The position numbers and the translations under genes were made by a program. This document shows positions 1 through 9,181 of a stretch of 64,000 nucleotides of DNA, one piece after another (the stretch's first letter is position 1; each line of letters starts with the position of its first letter). This DNA comes from Pseudomonas caspiana. Lineage in GTDB: Bacteria; Pseudomonadota; Gammaproteobacteria; Pseudomonadales; Pseudomonadaceae. The stretch spans positions 7,474 to 71,473 of the forward strand of contig NZ_LOHF01000015.1 in assembly GCF_002158995.1 (NCBI RefSeq), in the 5' to 3' direction. Below the pieces are notes generated by a model, which was not told the origin of the DNA, did no database searches, and was given only the letters and a program-made list of their open reading frames with translations.

Positions 1-201
1 GGGGGGGGGGAGTATTAAGGGCAAGTCATTCAGAGACGGAAAATTCAATTTAGCTGGGGCCTGGATTAACCGGAAAGCAGGACTCGTCCTGTCGGCGGCA
101 ATGGCTGCTCGTTGAGGAGATACGCAGACACCTCAGGTTTCGTTTTTCACAAAACTGAGCTATAGCTAAAGCTCATTATCTTGCATGGCAAGGAGCTGTC
201 G

Positions 202-669
202 ATGTCGGAAGTAGAGCAGAGCCTCACGGGCACGTCCTCGGACGTGAAATATGATGAACTGATCGCGCATCTGAAGGACCAAGGCAAGCAAATAGACTGG
301 TTGCTGCAATTTCTGGTCAAGTTTGTCGTAACGACGCCGGTGGAAATCGGTATAACCCTATCGGTCGGCGGTAATCTTGTATCGGGTCAGTTGATTTCCC
401 ACGATACTTATTTCAAGCAATTGGCTGAGGACATGGCGGCACCGTTGGCGCAGTTTGACGGCGGTGTTGACGAGTCGATGAAGCAGATCATCCTGTCTTT
501 CACTCCCGGAGAGTCGGCGGATGAAACGACCGCATTTCATTTCATCCATTTGAAAAACTGTAAAACTTATTCAAATGACCAGAGCCCGATTTGCGCAGAG
601 GGCGTTTTGTGGCGAGGCAAGATTGCTTCGGTCGACGGGTTTACGATTGGCTTGCTGGCCAGAACCTGA
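202..669 (+). CDS. GvpU-like small protein (tentative)
   Basis: This encodes about 155 residues, acidic and soluble, with no signal peptide or membrane span. The centre carries a PVEIGITLSVGG segment followed by VSGQLISHDTYF. That strand-rich pattern reminds me of the GvpU accessory proteins of gas-vesicle clusters, but no other gvp gene is present, so the name is only a resemblance. I chose ATG 202 over an in-frame TTG at 181 because AAGGAG at 190-195 sits 6 nt before 202. A strong terminator follows, so the gene is probably a single transcription unit. It could equally be an unrelated stress or envelope-associated protein. Confidence 0.6.
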   Translation: MSEVEQSLTGTSSDVKYDELIAHLKDQGKQIDWLLQFLVKFVVTTPVEIGITLSVGGNLVSGQLISHDTYFKQLAEDMAAPLAQFDGGVDESMKQIILSFTPGESADETTAFHFIHLKNCKTYSNDQSPICAEGVLWRGKIASVDGFTIGLLART

Positions 670-688
670 ATCCCCCGCGCCCCATCAG

Positions 689-713
689 ACCCCGGCATTA
701 GCCGGGGTTTTTT
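689..713 (+). terminator. Rho-independent terminator
   Basis: A perfect 7-bp stem (CCCCGGC/GCCGGGG) with an ATTA tetraloop is followed by six T residues. It lies 20 nt after the stop of the GvpU-like gene. Confidence 0.92.
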
Positions 714-755
714 ATAGTCAAAATAATCTTTCACTCAATAAAAAGCCTGCAGAAA

Positions 756-769
756 TTGAGCTGGATCAA
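756..769 (+). promoter_or_regulatory. Candidate Anr/FNR box upstream of usp
   Basis: TTGAGCTGGATCAA matches the FNR/Anr consensus TTGAT-N4-ATCAA with one mismatch. It lies about 75 bp before the universal stress protein start. A TAATCT hexamer at 811-816 could be the -10, which would place the box near -60 (class I position). Anr control of usp genes is known in Pseudomonas; here it is inferred from this motif alone. Confidence 0.5.
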
Positions 770-844
770 CTCAACTCTCCTTAGCGGTGGCGGCGGGAAT
801 AGGGTCTGCCTAATCTTGTTCTTACACACCAAGGGAGATACGTC

Positions 845-1276
845 ATGCATAACGTTCTGGTCGCTTATGATGGCTCACAGCCTTCAAAACGGGCACTTCA
901 ATACGTCATTGAACAGGCACGTGACAGTGCGAGCCCAATGCAGATTCACGTCATCAATGCCCAGCACGGCGCCGTTGTGTACGGTGATTACGTGACTGCC
1001 AGCATGATCGAAGAAATAAACAATGGGCTACTGGATGAGGCCGATAAGGTGCTAAAGGAAGCCGCTGCGACTCTGGCTGCGGCAGAGGTGGCGCACAAAA
1101 CCCATGCTGCAATGGGGAATGTGGCTGAACAGGTCAATGCTGCCATTAAACAATTGGGGTGCGATACCGTAGTAATGGGGACCCGGGGCCTTGGCAGTTT
1201 CAGCGGGCTAATGTTGGGCTCTGTAGCCAACCGCGTAATTCATGAGGTTTCCGTGCCAGTGATACTGATTAAATAG
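845..1276 (+). CDS. Universal stress protein (UspA family)
   Basis: This is a 143-residue single Usp domain, the usual length for the family. The N-terminus (NVLVAYDGSQPSKRAL) is the first beta strand and phosphate loop. The C-terminal motif GTRGLGSFSGLMLGS fits G-2x-G-9x-G-S of the ATP-binding Usp subfamily exactly. Such proteins are cytoplasmic and help survival under energy limitation, anoxia or oxidative stress. AGGGAGA lies 8 nt before the ATG. The upstream Anr-like box suggests low-oxygen induction. The gene stands alone and converges on the Nudix gene. Confidence 0.93.
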   Translation: MHNVLVAYDGSQPSKRALQYVIEQARDSASPMQIHVINAQHGAVVYGDYVTASMIEEINNGLLDEADKVLKEAAATLAAAEVAHKTHAAMGNVAEQVNAAIKQLGCDTVVMGTRGLGSFSGLMLGSVANRVIHEVSVPVILIK

Positions 1277-1297
1277 AACGCGCTGAGCAGTCAGGAC

Positions 1298-1657
1298 TTA
1301 CTGTCTGGCAAACGATTTGACGATCGATTTGGTTGCAGCGCTGGCATTGAGCTCCCGGACATTTTTGGCGTGAGACCATTTGCACGCCGCAATTTCATTT
1401 AGTGGTTCAGGTTTGGCCGATGACGACAGTAAGGTCATGAATATGTAGTGCATGACGTTGTCTTTTTCGTACTCAGACAAATAGACAAGGTCGAGGTCTC
1501 GCAGCCCGGTTTCCTCGCTGAGCTCGCGAGCTGCAGCCTGCGCGGGCGTCTCGCCGTCTTCGATCTTGCCGCCTGGCAAAGCCCATCTCGATTTGGGTTT
1601 GCGTACGTACAGAATCCTGCCGTCGCGTTTGCAGATTATTGTCGCCCGTTCTTTCAT
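1298..1657 (-). CDS. Nudix hydrolase
   Basis: This is a 119-residue single Nudix domain. The motif from GGKIEDGETP to RELSEETGL satisfies G-x5-E-x7-R-E-U-x-E-E-x-G-U completely, so the Mg-binding glutamates are present and hydrolysis of a nucleoside diphosphate derivative is expected. The substrate cannot be told. An upstream start at 1684 would add nine residues, but ATG 1657 has AAGGTG 8 nt before it, whereas 1684 has no ribosome site. It converges with the Usp gene, 21 nt apart. Confidence 0.88.
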   Translation of the reverse strand: MKERATIICKRDGRILYVRKPKSRWALPGGKIEDGETPAQAAARELSEETGLRDLDLVYLSEYEKDNVMHYIFMTLLSSSAKPEPLNEIAACKWSHAKNVRELNASAATKSIVKSFARQ

Positions 1658-2013
1658 CGTTGGTTCACCTTGTGTAAGCGCCATGAAGTCAATCCGGCGC
1701 CTAACTTCAATTTCGTGAAGGTGATCAGGATGCCTGGGGTGGTAACTTAAATGTCACAAAACCTTAACAAATGTGACTTAAGCACGATTGGTGCCATATG
1801 GCCAAGCCTTATCTGTCTATCGGTACGTACTTGAGAAAACTTGAGCGATCAGACGCTCTCCTTATGCATCGCACTTGCGATCGATGCCGCGGATGCCTAA
1901 ACGACCGGTTGTTCAGCGGCGGTATCGTGTTTCGTCCATCCCTGGTAGCTCTGCTAGAACGCAATCCTTAAGGAACTCACGTTATTTTTGCCCCGGAAAG
2001 GTGCATAAAAAGG
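1658..2013. other. Non-coding stretch without recognised gene
   Basis: No reading frame here has convincing start signals or a recognisable product. The stretch includes two short GTCAC/GTGAC half-sites around 1753-1777, which could be an operator. Short ORFs crossing it are unlike known proteins and lack ribosome sites. Confidence 0.4.
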
Positions 2014-2385
2014 GTGTTGAGGACGATGTGTATGCTGATCCCGATTATCGCGCTCAGATTGAACGCGCTTATTAAATACCGCCCATCGGAAGATTTACGC
2101 TATTCCGATCTCAAAGGGGTCGATATCAATTGCAAGGAGCTGATTGTCCCAATCTCTCCGTCGCTTGGAAGGCTCATCATGACCATGCACAATGATTTCA
2201 GCACTCAAGCAAGCACCTTGATGCTTGAATTGAACGATGCGACCACAGTAATGATGGGGATGGTGGGCGCGCACCGGACGACGGGTCCTCTCTGGTTGGC
2301 CGCAACTGCTCGTCAAAGCCTTTCCTTCGGTCGATGGAATGCGTTTATAAACCGTTCGGACGTTTTTGGTCCGGCTCTCAGCTAG
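2014..2385 (+). CDS. Hypothetical ORF, doubtful
   Basis: The open frame is 123 codons, possibly starting at the in-frame ATG 2026. I recognise no domain. Third-position GC looks lower than in neighbouring genes, and the ribosome site is weak (TTGAGG just before 2026). The N-terminus has a short hydrophobic run (LIPIIAL). It may be a decayed or horizontally acquired gene, or spurious. The opposite-strand frame over the same bases looks no better. Confidence 0.25.
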   Translation: MLRTMCMLIPIIALRLNALIKYRPSEDLRYSDLKGVDINCKELIVPISPSLGRLIMTMHNDFSTQASTLMLELNDATTVMMGMVGAHRTTGPLWLAATARQSLSFGRWNAFINRSDVFGPALS

Positions 2386-2401
2386 CGGCAGCGTGAATGG
2401 C

Positions 2402-2638
2402 ATGACTTTTCGTCACCTCGTTTCATACCGATTCAACGGGCAAGTGCGCCAGCACGAGCTCGAGCTGGCGCAGCGCCAGTTGCTGCCTCACGTTGCGGCC
2501 CTGCACTTGTTGCAGTTGCACTTCGGAGATGCAGAGAGCGGTCTGGTCATGCCAAGTGTTGATGCGCAACCCTCAGCGATACTGGACCAAGCGCAGCTTT
2601 TAGGTATTTCCAGCATCACCTCTCACCTTGTCGACTAA
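2402..2638 (+). CDS. Hypothetical protein, 78 aa
   Basis: Taken from ATG 2402 the product is 78 residues, histidine- and leucine-rich in the middle (RQLLPHVAALHLLQLHFGD), mostly helical and soluble. It has the composition of a real small Pseudomonas protein, but I cannot name a family. The frame is open from 2366, and no strong Shine-Dalgarno marks either start. Confidence 0.45.
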   Translation: MTFRHLVSYRFNGQVRQHELELAQRQLLPHVAALHLLQLHFGDAESGLVMPSVDAQPSAILDQAQLLGISSITSHLVD

Positions 2639-2865
2639 ACCTTTTTTATAAGTCGATATGCCCGCCTTTCTAACTCTGTTCTGTCACTCCTCGTTGATAG
2701 CTTTTCAAGCAGATTTATAAGGGATCCAGTGAACCTGCCCCCAGGCTGAAGTGCGCTTGCCAATAAAACTGGCGATATTCTTGCAGCTGATATGAATATG
2801 CCACTTGCACCGTTCTGTCGGCGCCGCGAATATAAGCGCCTGCTGTCTCTGGTTTCGGAGCTTTC

Positions 2866-5748
2866 ATGAGTGTTCCTCCCTTGGCCCTAGACCGACCGCA
2901 TTTGAGTCCTGGCGAAGATCCCGCGACCGGACATCTGGCTGACGTCGGGCTGGCTGCTATGGCGAATCCCGCTGGTGAACCTATCGAAGTTGTACTTGCC
3001 GCCATTCAGGAATGCATGGGGGATGTGCCATGGGCGGTGTATGCCGTCGGCGATCCCATGCACTTGTTGGGGCATGGCGAAGGTCAGATGCGTTGGTCGG
3101 TGAGTGTCGCCAACGACAGGTTCGACGATTTCTGTCGTGAATACGCATTGCAGCGTTGGGCTGCCGGCAAGGGTGAGGGCGTTCTGGCCTGGCTTGTCGC
3201 GCCGCGAAGCCAGGCGACTAACGTTGAACTCGCTGCGCTTGCCCTGCGTCTCGGCACTCGTCTGCAGATCGATGCGTTGGCTCGGGCTCAGATCACCCAA
3301 CGGGTGCTGTATGAAATTACCTATCTTGCCAGTTCGACCCGGGATCGCAGTGCGTTTCTTGAAGGCGTGCATCATCAGTTGGCTTCTCTGATCGACGCGG
3401 AGAACTTCTACCTCGCGCTTTATGACCCTGGCAGCGACAAAATCACCTATCCGTATTACATCGATATCACCGATGTTGAAGCGCTAGAGTCCGAAGCTTA
3501 CGAGTACCTGGACCGCTCCCGCTTGTCGATGACCGGATATGTTCTTAACAGTGGCCAGCCGCTTTTTGTCGATGCTGCCGGGATAGAGCGTGCGCGTGCG
3601 CAGAAGCGCTTTTATTGCGTCGGGCATCAGCCCGAGTTCTGGATGGGCGCCCCCCTGAAGAATGCCTCGGATGAGGTATTTGGCATGCTTGCCATGCAGG
3701 TTTACGACGTTTCCCGGGTGTACAGTGCCGAAGATCGCGCCTTGTTTCTGGTGGTGGTTCGCCATGTGGCCATGGCGCTGGATCGTATTCTGCACCGCGC
3801 CGATCTTGAGCGAACGGTCATGCTCCGGACTCAGGAGTTGTCGGCCCTCAACGCTGCATTGAGGCAGGAGGTCGCTGAACGCGAACGTGCCGAGCATTTG
3901 CAAAGCGCGCTGTTTCAGATTGCTGAGTTGTCCAGTCAACCCGGTGACATGGCGGAGTTGTTCCACAGTTTGCACTTGATCGTCGGGGAGCTGCTGGTCG
4001 CCCTGAACTTCTATATCGCTCTGTTCGACACGTCCACGGCGGAAGTCACCTTTCCGTACTATGTCGATGAGCGCCAGACCACGCGTCCGCCTGCGCGCCG
4101 CGGTCAGCGAGGCCTTACTGAGTACGTTATTCGTCAGCGCCGTGCCTGCCTGATTGATCAGGATGAAACCCTGAGGCTTGAGAGGGCGGGTGAAATCGAA
4201 GTGGTCAGGGAGGGGATCCGCTCGTCTTCATGGCTAGGCATTCCATTGTTCGACGGCAATGATGTACGTGGCGTGCTGGCCGTTCAAAGCTACTCGCCAT
4301 TAGTGCGCTACTCACTGCGCGATCAGGAACTGTTGACCTTTGTCTCCCGCCACATCGATACCGCGTTGTCCCGGCGCAGTGCAGCGGAGGCGGTGCATAC
4401 CGCCAATTTGCGTCTGGAGGCCCGGGTTCAGGATCGAACTCGCGAGCTCGATTACGCCAATGCCAAGCTTCAGCACGAAAACTCTCATGACTCGTTGACC
4501 GGCTTGCCCAACCGCAGTCATTTACAGCAACGCCTGCAGGCGGCCTGGATGGACTTTCGCAGTCATGGTTGCGAGCTGGGAGTGATGTTCATAGATCTGG
4601 ACCGCTTCAAACTCGTAAACGATAGCCTGGGTCATCATTTTGGTGATCAGTTACTGACGCAGGCCGCTGATCGTCTGCGTGGCTGCATGCGCGAAACAGA
4701 CTTGCTGGCACGGTTGGGCGGCGACGAGTTCGCCGTTCTGGCGGCGGGCGCACCGCTGGACGTGGCTATTGGTATTGCCGAGCGAATCCTCGCTGCCTTC
4801 GACCTGCCGTTCTTCATTGACGGGCACGCGGTATTTTCATCCTGCAGCATTGGCGTTGTCGGTGCCGACAGCCAGTTTCACCAGATGCCAGCGGATTTGC
4901 TACGTGACGCCGATATGGCCATGTACCGGGTCAAAAATGGCGGACGTGACAGCTTCGCGGTGTTCAATCAGGAGCTGCGCCGCGAAGTTTCCGATCAGGT
5001 CGAGCGCGAGGCTGCTCTGCGTAACGCCCTCAAGCGCAATGACGAGCTGATTCCTTACTTTCAGCCGATCATTTGCGTTAACACAGGCCAGCTTCTGGCC
5101 CTTGAGGCGCTGATTCGCTGGCGCCAGCCCGACGGTAAAATCCTGGCCCCAGGGCAGTTTCTGCCGGCACTGGAGGGGTTGCGGCTGATTGGCCGGCTGG
5201 ATTTGTACATGTTGCGTTGCGTGGTGGAGATTCTCGCGCGGCCTGGCAATGAGCACTGGCCAACGGTGCATGTCAATTGCTCCAGCTACAGTATTACGCG
5301 TCCCGAATTTGCCGGAGAAGTGCTGACCCTGCTGGCAAATTACGACATGGCACCCTCACGGATATGTCTGGAGCTCACCGAAGGTGCATTGGTGGCAGAG
5401 CCCGAGTTGGCCCGTCAGTCCATGAAGCAGCTTGCAGACCATGGTATGTCGGTAGTGCTCGATGATTTTGGCGCAGGCTTTTCGTCCCTTAGTTACGTCC
5501 ATCAATACCATTTCAGCGGCTTGAAAATCGACAAGTCGTTCACCCTGGAACTGACCACCAGCTCCCGCAGTCGGGCCATCGTGCGGGCAATCGTACGGAT
5601 GGCCGAATCCCTTGATCTGACGGTGGTTGCCGAAGGCGTCGAGGATCAGGCAACTCTTGATCTGCTGCGCGAGATCGGCGCTGGTCAGGCCCAGGGCTAC
5701 TTCTTCGCCGTGCCGTTACCGCAAGACCGGCTGCAGTTGAATATCTAG
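2866..5748 (+). CDS. GAF-GAF-GGDEF-EAL cyclic-di-GMP protein
   Basis: This 960-residue cytoplasmic protein has no membrane spans. Two GAF domains lie at about 150-305 and 350-500, each with a YPYYxD-type segment (ITYPYYID, VTFPYYVD). A GGDEF domain follows with intact GGDEF at 618-622 and the inhibitory RxxD site at 609-612, exactly five residues upstream. The EAL domain has EAL at 747-749 and keeps the expected catalytic positions: VNCSS asparagine, ELTEG glutamate, DDFGAG pair, KIDKS lysine, AEGVE glutamate and the AQGYFF glutamine. Both synthesis and hydrolysis of c-di-GMP are therefore chemically possible, with GAF ligands likely setting the balance. ATG 2866 has GGAG 6 nt upstream. It appears monocistronic. 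Confidence 0.95.
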   Translation: MSVPPLALDRPHLSPGEDPATGHLADVGLAAMANPAGEPIEVVLAAIQECMGDVPWAVYAVGDPMHLLGHGEGQMRWSVSVANDRFDDFCREYALQRWAAGKGEGVLAWLVAPRSQATNVELAALALRLGTRLQIDALARAQITQRVLYEITYLASSTRDRSAFLEGVHHQLASLIDAENFYLALYDPGSDKITYPYYIDITDVEALESEAYEYLDRSRLSMTGYVLNSGQPLFVDAAGIERARAQKRFYCVGHQPEFWMGAPLKNASDEVFGMLAMQVYDVSRVYSAEDRALFLVVVRHVAMALDRILHRADLERTVMLRTQELSALNAALRQEVAERERAEHLQSALFQIAELSSQPGDMAELFHSLHLIVGELLVALNFYIALFDTSTAEVTFPYYVDERQTTRPPARRGQRGLTEYVIRQRRACLIDQDETLRLERAGEIEVVREGIRSSSWLGIPLFDGNDVRGVLAVQSYSPLVRYSLRDQELLTFVSRHIDTALSRRSAAEAVHTANLRLEARVQDRTRELDYANAKLQHENSHDSLTGLPNRSHLQQRLQAAWMDFRSHGCELGVMFIDLDRFKLVNDSLGHHFGDQLLTQAADRLRGCMRETDLLARLGGDEFAVLAAGAPLDVAIGIAERILAAFDLPFFIDGHAVFSSCSIGVVGADSQFHQMPADLLRDADMAMYRVKNGGRDSFAVFNQELRREVSDQVEREAALRNALKRNDELIPYFQPIICVNTGQLLALEALIRWRQPDGKILAPGQFLPALEGLRLIGRLDLYMLRCVVEILARPGNEHWPTVHVNCSSYSITRPEFAGEVLTLLANYDMAPSRICLELTEGALVAEPELARQSMKQLADHGMSVVLDDFGAGFSSLSYVHQYHFSGLKIDKSFTLELTTSSRSRAIVRAIVRMAESLDLTVVAEGVEDQATLDLLREIGAGQAQGYFFAVPLPQDRLQLNI

Positions 5749-5919
5749 GTGACCGGCAATCCTCGGCCACAATTGGCCGTGGATTGCCGGATTGTTCCTG
5801 CCACTTGCCAATCAGCATGCCAGCAGCCCACGGATTTCGAGGCTTTCGCCGCGGTGGGTAAAGTGGCATCGGTATTGCTCTGCTTGCTGGGCAGCACAAT
5901 TGGCAACAGGAGGTGAGCA

Positions 5920-6480
5920 ATGAATACCGCTAGTATCAGTGCGCTCCATCATCTGGTTTCTCAGGCGGTGGGTCGCAAGATTCAAGAGGATGTGGCAACC
6001 GATGCATTCTCGGTTCCGGTCGGCGCAGCCAGCGCGGTCCCGGCCGTTGATGCCGTCGCGCAAAATAACGGTAGCCAGCAGAACGCAGCTTATGACGAGG
6101 CCTTCGCCAGAATGCTGCTCAGCCTGAAAACGGCTACGCAAAAAGCTGAAACCGAAACTGAGCCTTCGTTTATTTCGGCGGCCAACGACAGCAACATTGC
6201 TGCCCGCGATTCTGCGGTGACCAGCGAAGCTGACGTGGCCGAAGGTGTCTCGAAGTTCACCTCGGCTCAAGAGGAGTTCCGCGACTACATGGATTTGACG
6301 CCCGCGGAGAAGATGCGCGAACAACTGACCGGCGTCAGCAAAGATGAGTACGAAGCCATGTCGCCTGAGCAGAAACTGGATGTCGACACCAAACTTCAGG
6401 CCGCCCTGAAAGAGCAGCAACAACAGACTACCGCTGACGTGAACAGCAAAATCCTGGCGGCCAGGCTGGCGCTGGTTTGA
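5920..6480 (+). CDS. Conserved hypothetical protein
   Basis: This encodes 186 residues. The N-terminal two thirds is low-complexity, rich in Ala, Ser, Thr and Gln. The C-terminal part has a compact motif, FRDYMDLTPAEKMREQL, followed by MSPEQKLDVD. The look is that of a secreted or flexible pseudomonad protein, but there is no classical signal peptide. A strong AGGAGGTGA ribosome site lies just before the ATG, suggesting high translation. Function is unknown; the neighbours give no hint. Confidence 0.75.
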   Translation: MNTASISALHHLVSQAVGRKIQEDVATDAFSVPVGAASAVPAVDAVAQNNGSQQNAAYDEAFARMLLSLKTATQKAETETEPSFISAANDSNIAARDSAVTSEADVAEGVSKFTSAQEEFRDYMDLTPAEKMREQLTGVSKDEYEAMSPEQKLDVDTKLQAALKEQQQQTTADVNSKILAARLALV

Positions 6481-6581
6481 GGCTGGCTTTTGTTTGACTG
6501 GAGAGCCTGTTGCTGGCGAGTCTGTTCAAGGGTGCCTGAGTCAGGCGCAGGTTTGCCCGCAAGTTGATGCTATCTCGAACG

Positions 6582-6671
6582 GTGTGGAGCCGAGCTTGCT
6601 CGCGACAAGGCTGGACGCGGTTCACTTCAGAACACTTCTGGCCTTAGCGCGAGCAAACTCGGCTCCCACAC
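6582..6671. repeat. REP doublet (GGAGC...GCTTGCTCGCG type)
   Basis: Two inverted arms of about 25 nt (6582-6606 and 6647-6671) share the core GAGCCGAG-TTGCTCGCG and are separated by 40 nt. This is a typical Pseudomonas REP pair in the gap between convergent genes. It probably stabilises 3' ends or assists termination. Confidence 0.85.
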
Positions 6672-6709
6672 AGTTCCGCGCTTCCCGTTAAGTGTTGGCT
6701 CTAGAGCCT

Positions 6710-7648
6710 TCACCCCAACTGGTCCCGATACGGCAAGTCCGGCCCGACCTTGGTACAGGTCAGCGCCGCCGCTTGCACGGCGAACTTGAGCATCTCATCG
6801 ACCGTATGTTTGCGCAGGGTCGGCAAGCTGAGCGGGTCGTCGAGCTGGTGTTCGGTCAGGAAGGTAATCAGCGCCGCCTGGAAGGTATCGCCTGCACCCA
6901 CCGTGTCTACGGTGGTGACGGTTCGTGCCGGTACCGACCAGTTGCCGTGCTGGCGAGTAAAGACCGTTGCTCCTTGAGTACCCTGAGTCAACACCACCAA
7001 TTGGCAACGCTTGCTCAGCCAGCTCTGGGCGACGATCTGTGGGTCTTGGTCGGGGTAGAGCAGGCCCAAGTCCTCGTCGCTGACCTTGATGATATGAGCG
7101 TGCTCGGCGAAAGCGTTGATCTGTTCGCGCCAACGGTTGATATCCGGCGCCGGATTGAGGCGCACATTGGGGTCCAGGGTGATCAGCCGTTTTCCGCTCT
7201 CCCGGGCCACCAAGGCCAGCAGCGTGTCGGCGATGGGCTGAACCACCAGTGAAAACGAACCGACATGAATCCCGCGTACCTGCTCATCCAACTCTGGAAG
7301 GTGTTCAAGGCGCAGTTGTCGATCCGCGCAGCCCTCGCCACGAAAGCTGTAATGCGGCGAGCCGTCGGCACCAACTGCCACCATTGCCAGGGTGGTGGGG
7401 GCTTTGAAGTCGATCAGGTAATCAGCACTTACGCCTTCTTTATCCAGCACGCTGCGCAGGCGTTGGCCCAAGTAATCATTGGAGAGCCCGGCAAACAGTC
7501 CGGCCTCGACACCAAGGCGCCGCAAGCCCACGGCGACGTTGAAGGGCGAGCCGCCCGCGATAGCCTGAAAATCCAGCTTGTTGAGTTGCCCGCCCTTGTC
7601 GGGCTGGCTGAAAAAGTCGAACAGTGCTTCGCCACAAACGAGAAACAT
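6710..7648 (-). CDS. mtlZ: Fructokinase MtlZ (PfkB family)
   Basis: This is a 312-residue ribokinase/PfkB-family sugar kinase. The first family signature is GGSPFNVAVGLRRLG near residue 33; the second, DTVGAGDTFQAAL, contains the catalytic aspartate. It should phosphorylate the fructose made by mannitol dehydrogenase to fructose-6-phosphate. It is the last gene of the mtl operon, 44 nt after mtlY. CAGGAG precedes ATG 7648. A REP doublet follows the stop. Confidence 0.93.
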   Translation of the reverse strand: MFLVCGEALFDFFSQPDKGGQLNKLDFQAIAGGSPFNVAVGLRRLGVEAGLFAGLSNDYLGQRLRSVLDKEGVSADYLIDFKAPTTLAMVAVGADGSPHYSFRGEGCADRQLRLEHLPELDEQVRGIHVGSFSLVVQPIADTLLALVARESGKRLITLDPNVRLNPAPDINRWREQINAFAEHAHIIKVSDEDLGLLYPDQDPQIVAQSWLSKRCQLVVLTQGTQGATVFTRQHGNWSVPARTVTTVDTVGAGDTFQAALITFLTEHQLDDPLSLPTLRKHTVDEMLKFAVQAAALTCTKVGPDLPYRDQLG

Positions 7649-7692
7649 AGGTGCTCCTGAAATAGATGCGTCAGTCGGGCTCAGAAGTTGGC

Positions 7693-9174
7693 TCAGAGCG
7701 CCTGCAACTGATTGCGATACCGCTCATAGATCTGCTGATAGCTGGCGACGTTCTGTGGGACGGGCCGGGTTTCACTGCTGTTATCGAGGCTGACGCAACG
7801 GGCACACAGAATATCCAGCGTCTCGCCTGCTTCCTGTAGATTGGCGCGGCACCAGGCGGCCTGGATTGCAGCACCCAACGCCGCTGCTTCGGCCTGCTCG
7901 GTGCAAATCACCGGGGTATCCATGATGTCGGCTACGATCTGCCGCCATACCGCGCTCTTGGCGCCGCCGCCGATCAGGCGAATGTTAGCGCTTTTGATGC
8001 CGCTGGCGCGCAACAGATCCAGTCCATAGCGCAAGCCAAATGTTGTGCCCTCAACCACTGCCCGACACAGGTTGGCCTGGGTCAGATTGGTGGCGTCCAG
8101 TCCCAGAATACTGCCGGTAGCGTGGGGCAGGGCGGGCACACGCTCGCCATTCAGAAACGGCAGCATCGATACGCCTTCGGCACCAATCGGGGCCTGGCTT
8201 ACGGCCTGATTGAAAGCAGCGATGTCCAGGCCCAATAGCTCCCGCACGACGCCGGTGGCGTTGGTCAGGTTCATGGTGCAGATCAAGGGCAGCCAACCGC
8301 CGGAGGACGAGCAGAAGGTCGCGACTGACGCCTTTTCACTGACCTGTGGCTGATCGGCAAAGGCATAAACAGTGCCCGAAGAACCCAGGCTCATGGTGAT
8401 TACACCCGGATGAATGTTGCCAGTGCCGATGGCGCCCATCATGTTGTCGCCGCCGCCACTGGAAGTCACAGCGTTGGGATTGATGCCCAGACGTCGAGCA
8501 ATCTCCGGCAAGATCGTACCGACCGGCTCGTGTGCCTCCAGCAATTCAGGCAGTGCCCGGTTCAGTTTGCCGCTGGGATCAATGTGCTCAAGGATCGCTA
8601 GATCCCACTGCCGAGTGCGCACATTGAAATACCCGGTACCCGATGCATCGCCATATTCGCTGGCGCAACGACCGGTCAGCCAGTAGTTGAGGTAATCATG
8701 GGGTAGCAGGATCTTGTCGATGCGCGCAAAGAGTTCGGGGTGCTGCTCTTTGGTCCAGAGCAGTTTGGACACCGTGTAGCCCGGCGCAATGGCAATGCCA
8801 AGACGCCGCAGCGAGCCACTTTCGCCCCCCAGATACTCCAGCAACTGATCATTTTGCGGTGTGCTTTCGGTGTCGCACCACAGTTTGGCCGGGCGCAGCA
8901 CCTGACCGTCGGCATCCAGCAGCACGAGGCCGTGCTGCTGGCCCGATACGCCAATCCCGAGTATCTGCTCTCCGGAAATGCCCGCGTCAAGCAGCGCCCC
9001 GGCAGTCGCTTTTTCGAAGGCGTCCAGCCATTGCTGCACGTCCTGCTCGCGACGACCGTTGTGACCGCTGATCATGCTGTGCGGCGCAGCGCCCTGGCCT
9101 AGAACCTGCCCGGTGACTGCGTCGAGTACGATGGCCTTGGTGCCTTGGGTGCCGCAATCGATTCCGAGAAACAT
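7693..9174 (-). CDS. mtlY: Xylulokinase-type FGGY kinase MtlY
   Basis: This 493-residue FGGY-family carbohydrate kinase has the N-terminal phosphate loop FLGIDCGTQGTKA and the C-terminal IRLIGGGAKSAVWRQI signature of xylulokinases. In the mannitol/arabitol operon it would phosphorylate D-xylulose, made from D-arabitol by the same polyol dehydrogenase. ATG 9174 is preferred to GTG 9180, because TGAGG overlapping the mtlD stop codon gives the ribosome site; only 7 nt separate the two genes, so translation is probably coupled. Confidence 0.93.
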   Translation of the reverse strand: MFLGIDCGTQGTKAIVLDAVTGQVLGQGAAPHSMISGHNGRREQDVQQWLDAFEKATAGALLDAGISGEQILGIGVSGQQHGLVLLDADGQVLRPAKLWCDTESTPQNDQLLEYLGGESGSLRRLGIAIAPGYTVSKLLWTKEQHPELFARIDKILLPHDYLNYWLTGRCASEYGDASGTGYFNVRTRQWDLAILEHIDPSGKLNRALPELLEAHEPVGTILPEIARRLGINPNAVTSSGGGDNMMGAIGTGNIHPGVITMSLGSSGTVYAFADQPQVSEKASVATFCSSSGGWLPLICTMNLTNATGVVRELLGLDIAAFNQAVSQAPIGAEGVSMLPFLNGERVPALPHATGSILGLDATNLTQANLCRAVVEGTTFGLRYGLDLLRASGIKSANIRLIGGGAKSAVWRQIVADIMDTPVICTEQAEAAALGAAIQAAWCRANLQEAGETLDILCARCVSLDNSSETRPVPQNVASYQQIYERYRNQLQAL

Positions 9175-9181
9175 AGGCACC

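Noticed and set aside
1..10. Run of ten G residues at the very start
   Set aside because: Probably a contig edge or sequencing artefact; no biological meaning can be supported.
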